64,000 nt of DNA from Cellulomonas fengjieae (lineage in GTDB: Bacteria > Actinomycetota > Actinomycetes > Actinomycetales > Cellulomonadaceae). Both the position numbers and the translations under genes were made by a program. Below are positions 17,535 to 26,701 of this stretch, piece by piece. Position 1 is the stretch's first letter; each line of letters starts with the position of its first letter. The stretch covers positions 620,001 to 684,000 of the forward strand of contig NZ_CP074404.1 in NCBI RefSeq assembly GCF_018388465.1. The letters run 5' to 3'. A model generated the notes under the pieces. That model saw only the letters and a list, made by a program, of their open reading frames with translations, ran no database searches and was not told the origin of the DNA.

Positions 17535-17606
17535 TCCGCCCTGGTGTAACGGCAGCACGCCGGCCTTTGGAGCCGTGCAGTCCAGGTTCGAATCCTGGGG
17601 GCGGAG
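17535..17606 (+). tRNA. tRNA-Gln (anticodon UUG)
   Basis: A 72-nt cloverleaf. The acceptor stem TCCGCCC pairs with GGGCGGA, the D-arm is GTGT/GCAC, and the anticodon loop CTTTGGA has anticodon TTG. The T-arm is CCAGG-TTCGAAT-CCTGG, and the discriminator is G. CCA is not encoded. The anticodon stem has one C/T mismatch at its outer pair. A CAGAAT hexamer at 17501-17506 is a plausible -10 box. Its position beside glmU is conserved in actinobacteria. Confidence 0.93.
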
Positions 17607-17784
17607 CATCCCGGCCAGTGGCCCTGGCGCCGCGGAGCCCGGGCCTCCTGGGCGCACGGCTTCCCCCTGACGACCCGGACGCGGCCTGACCCGGCCTGAG
17701 GGGTCCGTGCGCGGCGGTAGAGTGCACGGTGCGCACGAGATTCACCGCCCGATCTCCGGGCAGATCCGCGAGGAGCACCCCCAG

Positions 17785-19395
17785 GTGACGTTCCCCCGCC
17801 CAGCCGCCGTCGTCATCCTCGCCGCAGGTGAAGGAACCCGGATGCGCTCGGCGACTCCCAAGGTCCTGCACACCCTGGCCGGCCGCAGCATGCTCGGTCA
17901 CGCACTGGCCACCGCCCGCGGGCTCGATCCCGGCCGTGTGCTGGTCGTCGTCCGGCACGAGCGTGACCAGGTCGCGGCCCACGTGGCCGAGGTCGACCCG
18001 CACGCGCTGCTGGCCGACCAGGACGACATCCCCGGCACGGGCCGTGCGGTCCAGGTCGCGATGACGGCGCTCGACGCCGCCGCCCAGGCCGCCGCGGCGG
18101 CGGACACGACCGTCGGGTCGGCCACGCACGCCCAGGTCCAGGGGGCCGTCGTCGTCATCGCCGGCGACGTCCCGCTGCTCGACGCGGGCACGCTGCAGGA
18201 GCTGCTCGAGGCCCACCACGCGGACGGCAACGCCGTGACGGTGCTCACCACCCAGGTGGCGGACCCCACGGGGTACGGCCGCATCCTGCGCGAGCCCGGC
18301 ACGGGTGACGTCCTCGGCATCGTCGAGGAGAAGGACGCCGACGACGCCCAGCGCGCGATCACCGAGATCAACTCCTCGATCTACGTCTTCGACGCCACGG
18401 TGCTGCGCTCGGCGCTGGGCCGGCTGGGCCGCGACAACGCCCAGGGCGAGGTCTACCTGACCGACGTGCTGGCGATCGCGCGGGCCGACGGCGGTCACGT
18501 GCGGGCGCTGCAGACCGACGACCCGGTGCTGGTCGAGGGTGTCAACGACCGCGTCCAGCTGTCGGTGCTGCGCGCGGAGATGAACCGCCGCATCCTCGAG
18601 GGCTGGATGCGCGAGGGCGTGACGGTCGTCGACCCGGCAAGCACGTGGGTCGACGTGGACGTCGAGCTCGAGCGCGACGTCACGATCCTGCCGGGCACGC
18701 AGCTGCACGGCGCCACCGTCGTCCGCGAGGGTGCGACGGTCGGCCCCGACACCACGCTGACCGACGTCGAGGTCGGCGAGCGGGCGAGCGTCGTGCGGAC
18801 GCACGGGTCGCTGGCGGTGATTGGACCGGATGCTCGGGTCGGCCCGTTCGCGTACCTGCGTCCCGGGACCGTGCTGGGGGAGAGCGGCAGGATCGGCACG
18901 TTCGTGGAGACCAAGAACGCGCAGATCGGTACCGGCTCCAAGATCCCGCACCTGTCCTACGTGGGAGACGCGACCATCGGCGAGTACACGAACATCGGCG
19001 CCGCGTCGGTGACCGTCAACTACGACGGCGTCAACAAGCACCACACCACCATCGGCTCGCACGCCCGCACGGGGGCCGACAACATGTTCGTCGCGCCGGT
19101 CACCATCGGTGACGGCGCGTACACGGGGGCCGGCAGCGTGATCCGTCGCGACGTGCCCTCCGGGGCGCTCGGCGTCAGCGCCGGTGCCCAGCGCAACATC
19201 GAGGGCTGGGTCCTGCGCGCACGCGCCGGGACCCCGGCCGCCGCGGCCGTCGCCCGGCCGTCGGTCGACGACGAGCTCTCCCCCCAGGCCCGTGCCGAGC
19301 GCGGACGCGCCACGGCCGCCGCCGCCGACGTACCACCGACCCCGCCGCCTGCCCTGCCGGACTCCGGCTCGACCGCGAAGGACTCCGCACGATGA
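17785..19395 (+). CDS. glmU: Bifunctional N-acetylglucosamine-1-phosphate uridyltransferase / glucosamine-1-phosphate acetyltransferase
   Basis: A 536-residue enzyme that makes UDP-GlcNAc for peptidoglycan and surface polymers. The N-terminal nucleotidyltransferase has [18 protein letters not shown]. The C-terminal half is a left-handed beta-helix with hexapeptide repeats and the acetyltransferase region [24 protein letters not shown]. The last 60 or so residues are a Pro/Ala-rich, probably disordered tail, as in mycobacterial GlmU. GTG 17785 follows GAGGAG by 9 nt. TAGAGT at 17718-17723 may be the -10 box. It overlaps prs by 4 nt (ATGA). Confidence 0.95.
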   Translation: MTFPRPAAVVILAAGEGTRMRSATPKVLHTLAGRSMLGHALATARGLDPGRVLVVVRHERDQVAAHVAEVDPHALLADQDDIPGTGRAVQVAMTALDAAAQAAAAADTTVGSATHAQVQGAVVVIAGDVPLLDAGTLQELLEAHHADGNAVTVLTTQVADPTGYGRILREPGTGDVLGIVEEKDADDAQRAITEINSSIYVFDATVLRSALGRLGRDNAQGEVYLTDVLAIARADGGHVRALQTDDPVLVEGVNDRVQLSVLRAEMNRRILEGWMREGVTVVDPASTWVDVDVELERDVTILPGTQLHGATVVREGATVGPDTTLTDVEVGERASVVRTHGSLAVIGPDARVGPFAYLRPGTVLGESGRIGTFVETKNAQIGTGSKIPHLSYVGDATIGEYTNIGAASVTVNYDGVNKHHTTIGSHARTGADNMFVAPVTIGDGAYTGAGSVIRRDVPSGALGVSAGAQRNIEGWVLRARAGTPAAAAVARPSVDDELSPQARAERGRATAAAADVPPTPPPALPDSGSTAKDSAR

Positions 19396-20375
19396 CCGGG
19401 ATCATCTCCTCGGACGGCGAGAAGCGTCTCGTGCTCCTCACGGGACGGGCACACCCCGACCTGGCCACCAGTGTCGCGACCCACCTCGGGATCGACCTGC
19501 TGCCGACCACCACCTACGAGTTCGCGAACGGGGAGATCTACACCCGGTTCGGGGAGTCCGTGCGCGGCGCCGACACGTTCGTGCTGCAGTCGCACTCGTC
19601 GCCGATCAACACGTGGATCATGGAGCAGCTGCTCATGGTCGACGCGCTCAAGCGGGCGTCGGCCAAGACGATCACCGTGGTGGCGCCGTTCTACGGCTAC
19701 GCGCGTCAGGACAAGAAGCACCGCGGCCGCGAGCCGATCTCCGCGCGGCTCATGGCGGACCTCTTCCGGACCGCCGGCGCCGACCGCCTGATGAGCGTCG
19801 ACCTGCACGCCGCGCAGATCCAGGGCTTCTTCGACGGCCCCGTGGACCACCTGTGGGCCATGCCGATCCTCACGGAGTACGTGCGCAGCCGCGTCGACAC
19901 CTCCAACGTCACGGTCGTCTCGCCCGACGCCGGGCGCATCCGCGTGGCCGAGCAGTGGGCCGCCAAGCTGGGCGGCGGACCGCTGGCGTTCGTGCACAAG
20001 ACGCGCGACATCCGCAGCCCCAACAAGACGGTCGCCAACCGCGTGGTCGGTGACGTCGAGGGCCGCAGCTGCGTGCTCGTCGACGACCTCATCGACACCG
20101 CCGGGACGATCACCGGCGCGGTGCGCGTGCTCATGGAGGCCGGCGCCAAGGACGTCATCGTCGCCGCGACGCACGGGGTGCTCTCGGACCCCGCCGTCGA
20201 CCGCCTGCAGAACTGCGGTGCGCGCGAGGTCGTCATCACGGACACGCTGCCCATCGCCGAGGACCGCCGCTTCCCGCAGCTGACGGTGCTGTCGATCGCA
20301 CCCCTCATCGCGCGGGCCATCCGCGAGGTGTTCGACGACGGCTCGGTGACGTCGCTCTTCGACGGCCAGGCCTGA
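19392..20375 (+). CDS. prs: Ribose-phosphate pyrophosphokinase
   Basis: A 327-residue class I PRPP synthetase that converts ribose 5-phosphate and ATP to PRPP for nucleotide, His and Trp synthesis. Motifs are [13 protein letters not shown], the ATP site [42 protein letters not shown] and the PRPP-binding loop [14 protein letters not shown]. Translation is coupled to glmU by a 4-nt overlap. Pairing a UDP-GlcNAc enzyme with PRPP synthesis is conserved across actinobacteria. Confidence 0.96.
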   Translation: MTGIISSDGEKRLVLLTGRAHPDLATSVATHLGIDLLPTTTYEFANGEIYTRFGESVRGADTFVLQSHSSPINTWIMEQLLMVDALKRASAKTITVVAPFYGYARQDKKHRGREPISARLMADLFRTAGADRLMSVDLHAAQIQGFFDGPVDHLWAMPILTEYVRSRVDTSNVTVVSPDAGRIRVAEQWAAKLGGGPLAFVHKTRDIRSPNKTVANRVVGDVEGRSCVLVDDLIDTAGTITGAVRVLMEAGAKDVIVAATHGVLSDPAVDRLQNCGAREVVITDTLPIAEDRRFPQLTVLSIAPLIARAIREVFDDGSVTSLFDGQA

Positions 20376-20384
20376 GCACCCGGA

Positions 20385-20406
20385 CCGTGCGGCGGGGGCC
20401 GCACGG
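20385..20406 (+). terminator. Terminator of the glmU-prs operon
   Basis: CCGTGCGGC (20385-20393) and GCCGCACGG (20398-20406) form a perfect 9-bp stem with a four-G loop, 10 nt past the prs stop. Confidence 0.8.
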
Positions 20407-20484
20407 GTGACACACGTCCGGATCGTGCGTTTCTGACCGGTTTCATCCTTGACCGGCCGGTCGTCGAGCCGTCGATGATGCGCC

Positions 20485-21729
20485 ATGAAGAACGAGCCGC
20501 GGCGATTCGAGTCGCTCGACGGCCTTCGCGGCCTGGCCGCGCTGAGCGTCGTGGCCTACCACGCGATGCTCGCCGTCCCGGCCTTCGCGGCGTTCTACGT
20601 GGCAGACGAGACCTCGCCGCCCTCGACTGTCCAGTGGTGGTTCGCGGAGGGGCCGTTGCGCCTGCTCGTCCCGGGCCACGAGGCCGTCCTCGTATTCTTC
20701 GCGCTCAGCGGTTTCGTCCTCACGCTGCCGCTGCTGCGGGGTGCGACGACCCTGCGGCACTGGGCGGTGTACTACCCGCGCCGGCTCCTGCGCCTCTACC
20801 TGCCGGTGTGGGGGTCGATCGCCGTCGCCGTCGCGCTCGCCCTGCTGGTGCCGCGCGACTCGTCGGCGGACAGCGCCTGGCTCCAGGACCATGCGGACCC
20901 GACGGTGCAGAGCACCGTCAGGACGAGCTACCTGCTGCTGGGCACGTCCAGCGTCAACTCGCCGCTGTGGTCGCTCACGTGGGAGGTGTGGTTCTCGCTG
21001 CTGCTACCGGTGCTCTGGTTCCTGATCAGGCTGGTCCGCGCGGACCGCTGGTGGCTCCCCGCGATGGCGCTCCTGGTCGCGATCTCGTGCGTCTCGCTCG
21101 TCCCCGGGGTCCGCAGCGCGCTGCCGGCCTCCGGGCTCACGGGTGGGCTGCTCGAGTACCTGCCGGTGTTCGGCCTGGGGATGCTCCTCGCGATGAGACT
21201 CGACGCCATCAGGGCCTGGGGCGCCCGCGTCCGGTCGTGGTGGCCGTACGTCCTCGGGGCCGCGTTCCTTCTGTGGGTGCCCGGTCTGGGGCCCCGCTTC
21301 CCGGACCTCGCACCCGTGTGGCTCGCATGCTCGCTCGTGGGCGTCGTGCTCGTGATGGCCGTCGCGCTGGAGTCGCCACCGGTCCACGCTCTGTTGACCA
21401 CCCGGTCGCTGGGCTGGGCCGGGTCCCGGTCGTTCAGCATCTACCTGACGCACGAGCCGCTGATCGTCGCGGCGGCGCTGCTGCTCGCGGTGGATGGCTG
21501 GCTGCCGTGGATGCTCGTGCTCGTCCCGGTGGTCGCCGTCGTCCTGCTCGTCGGTGAGGGCTTCTACCGCGTGGTCGAGCGTCCCGCGCACCTGGCGTCC
21601 CAGGCGACGGGTCGTGCCCTGTCCCGGCGGCTCGGGCTGACACCCCCCGCGGGCACGGCGGCGCCGACGGCCGGCGCGGTGCTCGCGGCCGCCCCGTCGG
21701 GCGCAGCTGCGCCGGGACGCGAGCCGTAG
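20485..21729 (+). CDS. Acyltransferase family 3 (OafA/YrhL-like) membrane protein
   Basis: A 414-residue protein with about ten hydrophobic segments. It starts with the family motif FESLDGLRGLAALSVVAYHAML, whose His is the likely catalytic residue, and has VLVFFALSGFVLTLPLLRG and the late SFSIYLTHEPLIV. Such proteins transfer acyl groups (often acetyl) to extracytoplasmic sugars. The Ala/Pro-rich C-terminal tail is probably disordered. It is absent from the conserved gene order, so it is likely an insertion between prs and rplY. It may modify the polysaccharide made by the locus beyond pth; a second acyltransferase lies at the other end of that locus. Confidence 0.88.
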   Translation: MKNEPRRFESLDGLRGLAALSVVAYHAMLAVPAFAAFYVADETSPPSTVQWWFAEGPLRLLVPGHEAVLVFFALSGFVLTLPLLRGATTLRHWAVYYPRRLLRLYLPVWGSIAVAVALALLVPRDSSADSAWLQDHADPTVQSTVRTSYLLLGTSSVNSPLWSLTWEVWFSLLLPVLWFLIRLVRADRWWLPAMALLVAISCVSLVPGVRSALPASGLTGGLLEYLPVFGLGMLLAMRLDAIRAWGARVRSWWPYVLGAAFLLWVPGLGPRFPDLAPVWLACSLVGVVLVMAVALESPPVHALLTTRSLGWAGSRSFSIYLTHEPLIVAAALLLAVDGWLPWMLVLVPVVAVVLLVGEGFYRVVERPAHLASQATGRALSRRLGLTPPAGTAAPTAGAVLAAAPSGAAAPGREP

Positions 21730-21956
21730 GCGGACGGATCTCGAAGTTGGGGCGGGCCACCCGTCTCAGGTAGTCTCTTCAGGTTGCCTCGGCGAGGGAC
21801 GAAGGACGGTCGGCAAAGTCTGACGACCACCTGCGCTCCGTGATCGACTGGGCGAGCGCCTCCGCGTGCCCGTCCTGCGTCCCGCGTCGAGGCCACCACC
21901 ACTGTCGAACCTGCGTCGCCCGGCGTCCGCCGCGCACGCCACGCCATCACACCGTC

Positions 21957-21980
21957 ACGTCGGCGACACTGCGCCGACGT
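21957..21980 (+). promoter_or_regulatory. Hairpin close to the rplY ribosome-binding site
   Basis: ACGTCGGCG and CGCCGACGT form a perfect 9-bp stem with loop ACACTG. It ends 18 nt before the GTG and 7 nt before the GGGGAG ribosome site, in an otherwise gene-free leader (21730-21998). A role in control of L25 translation is possible but unproven. Confidence 0.45.
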
Positions 21981-21998
21981 CAGCACTGGGGAGTACAC

Positions 21999-22622
21999 GT
22001 GTCCGAGATCAAGCTGGTCGCCACCACCCGCACCGAGTTCGGCAAGGGCGCGGCCCGTCGGCTGCGCCGCGCGCACCAGGTTCCGGCCGTCCTGTACGGG
22101 CACGGCTCCGACCCGCTGCACGTCGCGCTCCCGGGCCACGAGACGATGCTCGCGGTCAAGCAGGCCAACGCGCTGTTCGCCGTCGAGCTCGACGGCAAGA
22201 CCACACTGGCCATCACCAAGGACGTCCAGCGCGACGTCGTGAAGAACACGATCGAGCACGTGGACCTGCTCATCGTGACGAAGGGCGAGAAGGTCGCCGT
22301 CGACGTCCAGGTCCACGTCGTGGGCGAGTCCTACCCCGGCACGATCCACGTCTTCGAGACGCAGGCGCTGTCGCTCGAGGTGGAGGCCACGCACATCCCC
22401 ACCGAGGTCCAGGTCTCGATCGAGGGCCTGACCGGTGGTGCCACCATCACCGCCGGCGAGATCCCCCTGCCCGAGGGTGCCACCCTGCTCAGCGACCCGG
22501 ACCTCACGGTCATCGCGATCAGCGTCCCGCACGCCTCGGCCGAGGACGTCGCGGCCGACGAGGCTGCCGCGGACCTGGCTGCGTCGCAGTCGGCCGCGTC
22601 CGCCGCTGCAGCCGAGGCCTGA
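21999..22622 (+). CDS. rplY: 50S ribosomal protein L25/general stress protein Ctc
   Basis: A 207-residue protein of the long L25 (TL5/Ctc) type. The N-terminal 5S-rRNA-binding domain shows [26 protein letters not shown]...HVALPGHE. The C-terminal beta-domain shows [41 protein letters not shown]. An Ala/Asp-rich tail follows. GTG 21999 is preceded by GGGGAG at 8 nt. It precedes pth, as is usual in actinobacteria. Confidence 0.95.
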   Translation: MSEIKLVATTRTEFGKGAARRLRRAHQVPAVLYGHGSDPLHVALPGHETMLAVKQANALFAVELDGKTTLAITKDVQRDVVKNTIEHVDLLIVTKGEKVAVDVQVHVVGESYPGTIHVFETQALSLEVEATHIPTEVQVSIEGLTGGATITAGEIPLPEGATLLSDPDLTVIAISVPHASAEDVAADEAAADLAASQSAASAAAAEA

Positions 22623-22640
22623 GCCGCCCAGTAGTCCCGC

Positions 22641-22675
22641 GACGCCCGGTACCGTTCCTGACGGTGCCGGGCGTC
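22641..22675 (+). terminator. Stem-loop between rplY and pth
   Basis: A 15-bp stem with one T-G wobble (GACGCCCGG..ACCGT with ACGGTGCCGGGCGTC) and a 5-nt loop, 18 nt past the rplY stop. It may only attenuate transcription into pth, which starts 38 nt later. Confidence 0.75.
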
Positions 22676-22713
22676 GTCGTGCCCGCCCCGAACCCGCACG
22701 AGGAGACCCACCG

Positions 22714-23334
22714 ATGAGCGACGGACCCTGGCTGGTCGTCGGCCTCGGCAACCCCGGACCGCAGTACGCGGGCAACCGGCACAACGTCGGGCAGATGGTG
22801 CTCGACGAGCTCGCGCGGCGCACCGGCGTGACGTTCGGCGCGCGCGCGTCGGGCCTGCTGTCGCGCCGGCCGCAGGCCGCCGTCGCGGAGGCCAGGCTCG
22901 GGGTGCTGCCCGGTGGCGCCCCGGGGCCGCGCGTGGTGCTCGCCAAGCCGACCACCTACATGAACGTCTCGGGCGGGCCCGTCGCGGCGCTCGCCAAGTA
23001 CTACGACGTGCCGCTCGAGCGCACGGTGCTGGTGCACGACGAGCTCGACATCCCTTTCGCGGACGTCCGCCTCAAGCGCGGCGGCGGCGAGGGCGGCCAC
23101 AACGGCCTCCGGGACACGAGCAAGGCGCTGGGCTCCAAGGACTACCTGCGCGTGCGGGTCGGCGTCGGGCGGCCTCCCGGGCGCATGGACCCCGCCGACT
23201 ACGTGCTCCGGGACTTCGCGAAGAGCGAGCTGAAGGACCTCCCGTGGCTGGTCGACGCGGCCGCCGACGCCGTCGAGCTGCTGATCACCCAGGGGCTCGA
23301 GGCCGCGCAGCTGAAGTTCCACACCAAGGCCTGA
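22714..23334 (+). CDS. pth: Peptidyl-tRNA hydrolase
   Basis: A 206-residue enzyme that cleaves the ester of peptidyl-tRNAs dropped from ribosomes. It shows [20 protein letters not shown] with the catalytic His after [26 protein letters not shown] and [33 protein letters not shown]. An AGGAG site precedes ATG 22714. This is the last backbone gene before the polysaccharide locus; mfd resumes the backbone at 50202. Confidence 0.96.
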   Translation: MSDGPWLVVGLGNPGPQYAGNRHNVGQMVLDELARRTGVTFGARASGLLSRRPQAAVAEARLGVLPGGAPGPRVVLAKPTTYMNVSGGPVAALAKYYDVPLERTVLVHDELDIPFADVRLKRGGGEGGHNGLRDTSKALGSKDYLRVRVGVGRPPGRMDPADYVLRDFAKSELKDLPWLVDAAADAVELLITQGLEAAQLKFHTKA

Positions 23335-23352
23335 CCAGGCCGTCCGGGGCCG

Positions 23353-23403
23353 TTCACCGGCCCTTCACCCCTTGGTGGGTGAATCGCCACGAAAAGGGGT
23401 GAA
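23353..23403. promoter_or_regulatory. Array of TTCACC(C) heptamers upstream of the initiating glycosyltransferase
   Basis: TTCACC(C) occurs at 23353 and 23364, and its complement GGGTGAA at 23377 and 23397. The outer pair forms a perfect 10-bp inverted repeat (TTCACCCCTT with AAGGGGTGAA) around 20 nt. It lies between the pth stop and the leader of the sugar transferase. TATAGC near 23440 could be a -10 element. It may be an operator or the pth terminator. Further TTCACCC heptamers stand before other genes of the locus. Confidence 0.45.
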
Positions 23404-23485
23404 ATCGGACAGAAGGTGCCCTTACGGTCGAAATCCGCCTATAGCCTCCGTTAGTCACGACGATCGTGTCGAACGGGGGAGCAAG

Positions 23486-25015
23486 ATGACACTGACCGCC
23501 GACCGCGGTGCCGACTGGTCCGGAGAGTCGTTCGAGCGCAGACGCGCCTCGACGCAGCCGCGCAGGTCATGGGCGTCGCGCCAGCCGTTCGAGCGTCGCC
23601 GCACCCCGCTGAACGCGGACCCGTCGCTGCGCGCGCTCGCCTGGCGCTCGGTCGGTCCCCGGTACGCCGTGGCGACCGCCGGGCTCGACGCGTTCGTCGC
23701 GACCGGCGTCGGCGCCGCGCTGCTCGCACCCCACTACTCGTTGGCCCTCGCCGCCGCGCTGGCGGCAGGCGGTGCCGCCGTGTTCGTCGCCTCGGTCGCT
23801 CTCGGGCAGGGCTATCGCCGTGAGCTCCTGGGTGACGGACCCCGCGAGTTCCAGTCGGTCCTGCGCTCGTCCGTCGCGCTCGCGATCCTCCTGATGGTCC
23901 TCGGCTTCCTGCTGGGTGTCGACGTGCCGCGCGAGCTCGTGCTCGTCGGCGTGCCGGCCCTCGCCGGCCTCGCGTGCCTGGCCCGTCACCTGCACCGGCG
24001 GCGGCTGCACGGCATCCGCCGCGACGGGTCCGCGATGATGAGCACGATCCTCGTCGGCGACGAGGGCTCCGCCCGCCGCGTGATCGCCGACCTCGCCCGG
24101 GCCGCCCACCACGGGTACCGGGTGGACGGCGTGTGCCTGCCCGACCTGTCCGCGGGGGTCGCGATCGACGGCGTCCCGGTGGTCGGCGGGACCGCGGACG
24201 TCGTCCAGGTCGTCGCCGACCGGGCCGCCGAGGTCGTCATCGTCACGGGGTCCACCCTCAGCGGGGACGCCCTGCGCCGGCTGTCCTGGGCCCTCGGCCG
24301 GGCCGGTGCGCACATGGTCGTCGCGCCCGACATCGTGGAGGTCTCCGGACCGCGCCTCACCGTGCGTCCGACGGCGGGGCTGTCCCTGCTCGAGGTGGAG
24401 GTGGACTCGCCACGACGGCGGCTGGTCGCCAAGTCGGTGATCGACATGACGCTCGCGACCCTCGGGCTGCTGGCCGTGCTGCCGGTCCTGCTCGGCGCCG
24501 CGCTCGCCATCCGCCTCACCTCGGCCGGCCCGGCGTTCTTCCGCCAGACCCGCGTCGGCGTGGACGGTGCCCCCTTCACCATCTGGAAGCTCCGGACCAT
24601 GTACGTCGACGCCGACGCCCGCCGGGACGCGCTGCTCGCGCAGAGCGAGGGCAACGGCGTGCTGTTCAAGATGCGCAGGGACCCGCGCGTCACCACGGTC
24701 GGCCGCGTGCTGCGCAAGTACTCGCTCGACGAGCTCCCGCAGCTCTGGAACGTGGTGCGCGGCGACATGTCGCTCGTCGGACCGCGGCCGCCGCTCGAGT
24801 CCGAGGTCCGGCAGTACGAGGACGAGGTGCACCGCCGTCTGCGGGTCAAGCCGGGCCTCACCGGTCTGTGGCAGGTCAGCGGACGCTCCGACCTCGACTG
24901 GGACGAGTCCGTGCGGCTCGACCTGCGCTACGTCGACAACTGGTCGGTGGCCATGGACCTGATGATCCTGTGGAAGACCGGGCGCGCCGTGCTCGGCGGT
25001 TCCGGCGCGTACTGA
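23486..25015 (+). CDS. Initiating polyprenyl glycosylphosphotransferase (bacterial sugar transferase)
   Basis: A 509-residue membrane protein. After a basic N-terminus there are four hydrophobic segments (about residues 55-165), a cytoplasmic Rossmann-like region (MSTILVGDEGSARRVIADL), a further membrane segment near residue 320, and the C-terminal catalytic domain. That domain shows FFRQTRVGVDGAPFTIWKLRTM, KYSLDELPQLWNVVRGDMSLVGPRPPL and PGLTGLWQVSGRS. Family members transfer a sugar phosphate to undecaprenyl phosphate, the first step of polysaccharide assembly. GGGGGAG precedes ATG 23486. It opens the locus. Confidence 0.94.
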   Translation: MTLTADRGADWSGESFERRRASTQPRRSWASRQPFERRRTPLNADPSLRALAWRSVGPRYAVATAGLDAFVATGVGAALLAPHYSLALAAALAAGGAAVFVASVALGQGYRRELLGDGPREFQSVLRSSVALAILLMVLGFLLGVDVPRELVLVGVPALAGLACLARHLHRRRLHGIRRDGSAMMSTILVGDEGSARRVIADLARAAHHGYRVDGVCLPDLSAGVAIDGVPVVGGTADVVQVVADRAAEVVIVTGSTLSGDALRRLSWALGRAGAHMVVAPDIVEVSGPRLTVRPTAGLSLLEVEVDSPRRRLVAKSVIDMTLATLGLLAVLPVLLGAALAIRLTSAGPAFFRQTRVGVDGAPFTIWKLRTMYVDADARRDALLAQSEGNGVLFKMRRDPRVTTVGRVLRKYSLDELPQLWNVVRGDMSLVGPRPPLESEVRQYEDEVHRRLRVKPGLTGLWQVSGRSDLDWDESVRLDLRYVDNWSVAMDLMILWKTGRAVLGGSGAY

Positions 25016-25088
25016 GCGTCGCCGAGAGGCGCACCCGTCGGCACCGGCCGGCCGACAGCAGACCCCGATGCGTGGACAAGGAGACCAG

Positions 25089-25541
25089 ATGCACCGCGAG
25101 CGCGAGGGTGGCGTCGTCGGCTACGTGCCGGGCGGCTTCGACATGCTGCACATCGGTCACCTCAACGTGCTGCGCGCGGCTCGGGCGCGGTGCGACCGCC
25201 TGGTGGTCGGCGTGGCCGTCGACGACTCGCTGCTGGCGATGAAGGGCCGGCTCCCGGTCATCCCGCATCATGAGCGCATGGAGCTCGTCGCCAGCCTCAG
25301 GTTCGTCGACGACGTGGTGTCCGACTTCTCCCAGGACAAGCGGGTCGCCTGGCACGCCCACCCCTTCGACGTCCTCTTCAAGGGCGACGACTGGAAGGGC
25401 ACGCCCAAGGGAGAGCGGCTGGAGGCCGAGATGGCCGAGCTCGGGGCGCTGGTCGTCTACCTCCCGTACACGGCGTCGACCTCGTCGACCATGCTGCGCC
25501 AGTTCCTCACCGTGGGCGTGGCCGTGGAGGGTGTCGCCTGA
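25089..25541 (+). CDS. Cytidylyltransferase-like protein (TagD-type nucleotidyltransferase)
   Basis: A 150-residue single-domain nucleotidyltransferase. It has GYVPGGFDMLHIGHLNVLRAA with the HxGH signature and ends with YTASTSSTMLRQ, matching the ISTT/SSS-like motif of glycerol-3-phosphate cytidylyltransferases. Enzymes of this type make CDP-glycerol or a related CDP-alcohol. AAGGAG sits 5 nt before ATG 25089; an upstream in-frame ATG at 25068 lacks such a site. The stop overlaps the next start (TGATG). A CDP-alcohol phosphatidyltransferase lies one gene downstream, suggesting a joint pathway. Confidence 0.85.
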   Translation: MHREREGGVVGYVPGGFDMLHIGHLNVLRAARARCDRLVVGVAVDDSLLAMKGRLPVIPHHERMELVASLRFVDDVVSDFSQDKRVAWHAHPFDVLFKGDDWKGTPKGERLEAEMAELGALVVYLPYTASTSSTMLRQFLTVGVAVEGVA

Positions 25542-26701
25542 TGCCCCTGTCGGTCGCCATGGTGGGAACCCGCGGGGTCCCGGCGCGGTACGGGGGCTTC
25601 GAGACGGCGGTCGAGGAGATCGGCACCCGGCTCGCCGCCCGGGGGCACGCCGTGCGGGTGTACTGCCGCACGGGGAACTCGGAGACCACCGAGGTGTACC
25701 GCGGCATGGAGCTGGTCACGCTGCCCGCACTGCGGCAGCGCTCGCTGGAGACGCTGAGCCACACCGGGCTGTCGGCCCTGCACCTGCTGACGCACCGGAC
25801 CGACGTGGCGATGGTCTTCAACGCGGCGAACGCCCCGTGGCTGCCGGTCCTGCGCGCGGCGCGCGTCCCGGTGGCCACGCACGTCGACGGCCTGGAGTGG
25901 AAGCGCGCGAAGTGGGGACCGACGGGTCGCCGGTACTACCGGGCGGCGGAGACGGCGTCGGTGCGGATGTCGGACGCCCTGATCGCCGACGCGCAGGGCA
26001 TCAGCGACTACTACAGCGCCGAGTACGGCGTCCCCACGACCCTGATCAGCTACGGGGCACCGGTCCTGACGGACCCGGTGAGCGACCGGCTCCCCGAGCT
26101 CGGCCTCGAGCGGCACGGGTTCCACCTCGTGGTCGCCCGGTTCGAGCCGGAGAACCACGTGGACCGCATCGTCGAGGGGTTCGTCGCGAGCGACGCCGCG
26201 CTGCCGCTCGTCGTCGTGGGCTCCGCGCCGTACTCCGACGCGTACACGGCGCGCATCCGGGCGCTCGCGGCCGGCGACCCGCGGGTGCGGCTGGTGGGCG
26301 GAGTCTGGGACCAGGACCTGCTCGACCAGCTCTACGGCAACGCCCTGACGTACCTGCACGGGCACTCCGTCGGCGGGACCAACCCGTCGCTCCTGCGGGC
26401 CATCGGCGCGGGTGCGGCCACGATCGCCTACGACGTGGACTTCAACCGCGAGGTGCTGCGGGCCGACGGGGAGTACTTCCGGACGCCCGCCGACGTCGCC
26501 GCGGCCGTGGTCCGCGCCGAGCGCGACACCGACGGCGAGCTGGCCCGGGGCAAACGGCTGCAGGGGCGGGCCGGCGAGTACGACTGGGACGAGGTCGCCG
26601 ACGGGTACGAGCGCCTGGCCTACGCGCTGCACTCCCGATCCACCCCCGGGCCGCGCCGGACGGCGCGCCGGGGCACCCGACCCTCTGGAGCAGCGCGATG
26701 A
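25541..26701 (+). CDS. GT4 glycosyltransferase (DUF1972-type N-terminus)
   Basis: A 386-residue cytoplasmic or membrane-associated glycosyltransferase. The N-terminus SVAMVGTRGVPARYGGFETAVEEIGTRLAARGH is the DUF1972 signature of rhamnosyltransferase-like GT4 enzymes. The C-terminal Rossmann domain has LVVARFEPENHVDRIVEGF and HSVGGTNPSLLRAIGAG with candidate catalytic glutamates. The sugar is unknown. It is coupled to its neighbours by 1-nt and 4-nt overlaps. Confidence 0.9.
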   Translation: MPLSVAMVGTRGVPARYGGFETAVEEIGTRLAARGHAVRVYCRTGNSETTEVYRGMELVTLPALRQRSLETLSHTGLSALHLLTHRTDVAMVFNAANAPWLPVLRAARVPVATHVDGLEWKRAKWGPTGRRYYRAAETASVRMSDALIADAQGISDYYSAEYGVPTTLISYGAPVLTDPVSDRLPELGLERHGFHLVVARFEPENHVDRIVEGFVASDAALPLVVVGSAPYSDAYTARIRALAAGDPRVRLVGGVWDQDLLDQLYGNALTYLHGHSVGGTNPSLLRAIGAGAATIAYDVDFNREVLRADGEYFRTPADVAAAVVRAERDTDGELARGKRLQGRAGEYDWDEVADGYERLAYALHSRSTPGPRRTARRGTRPSGAAR

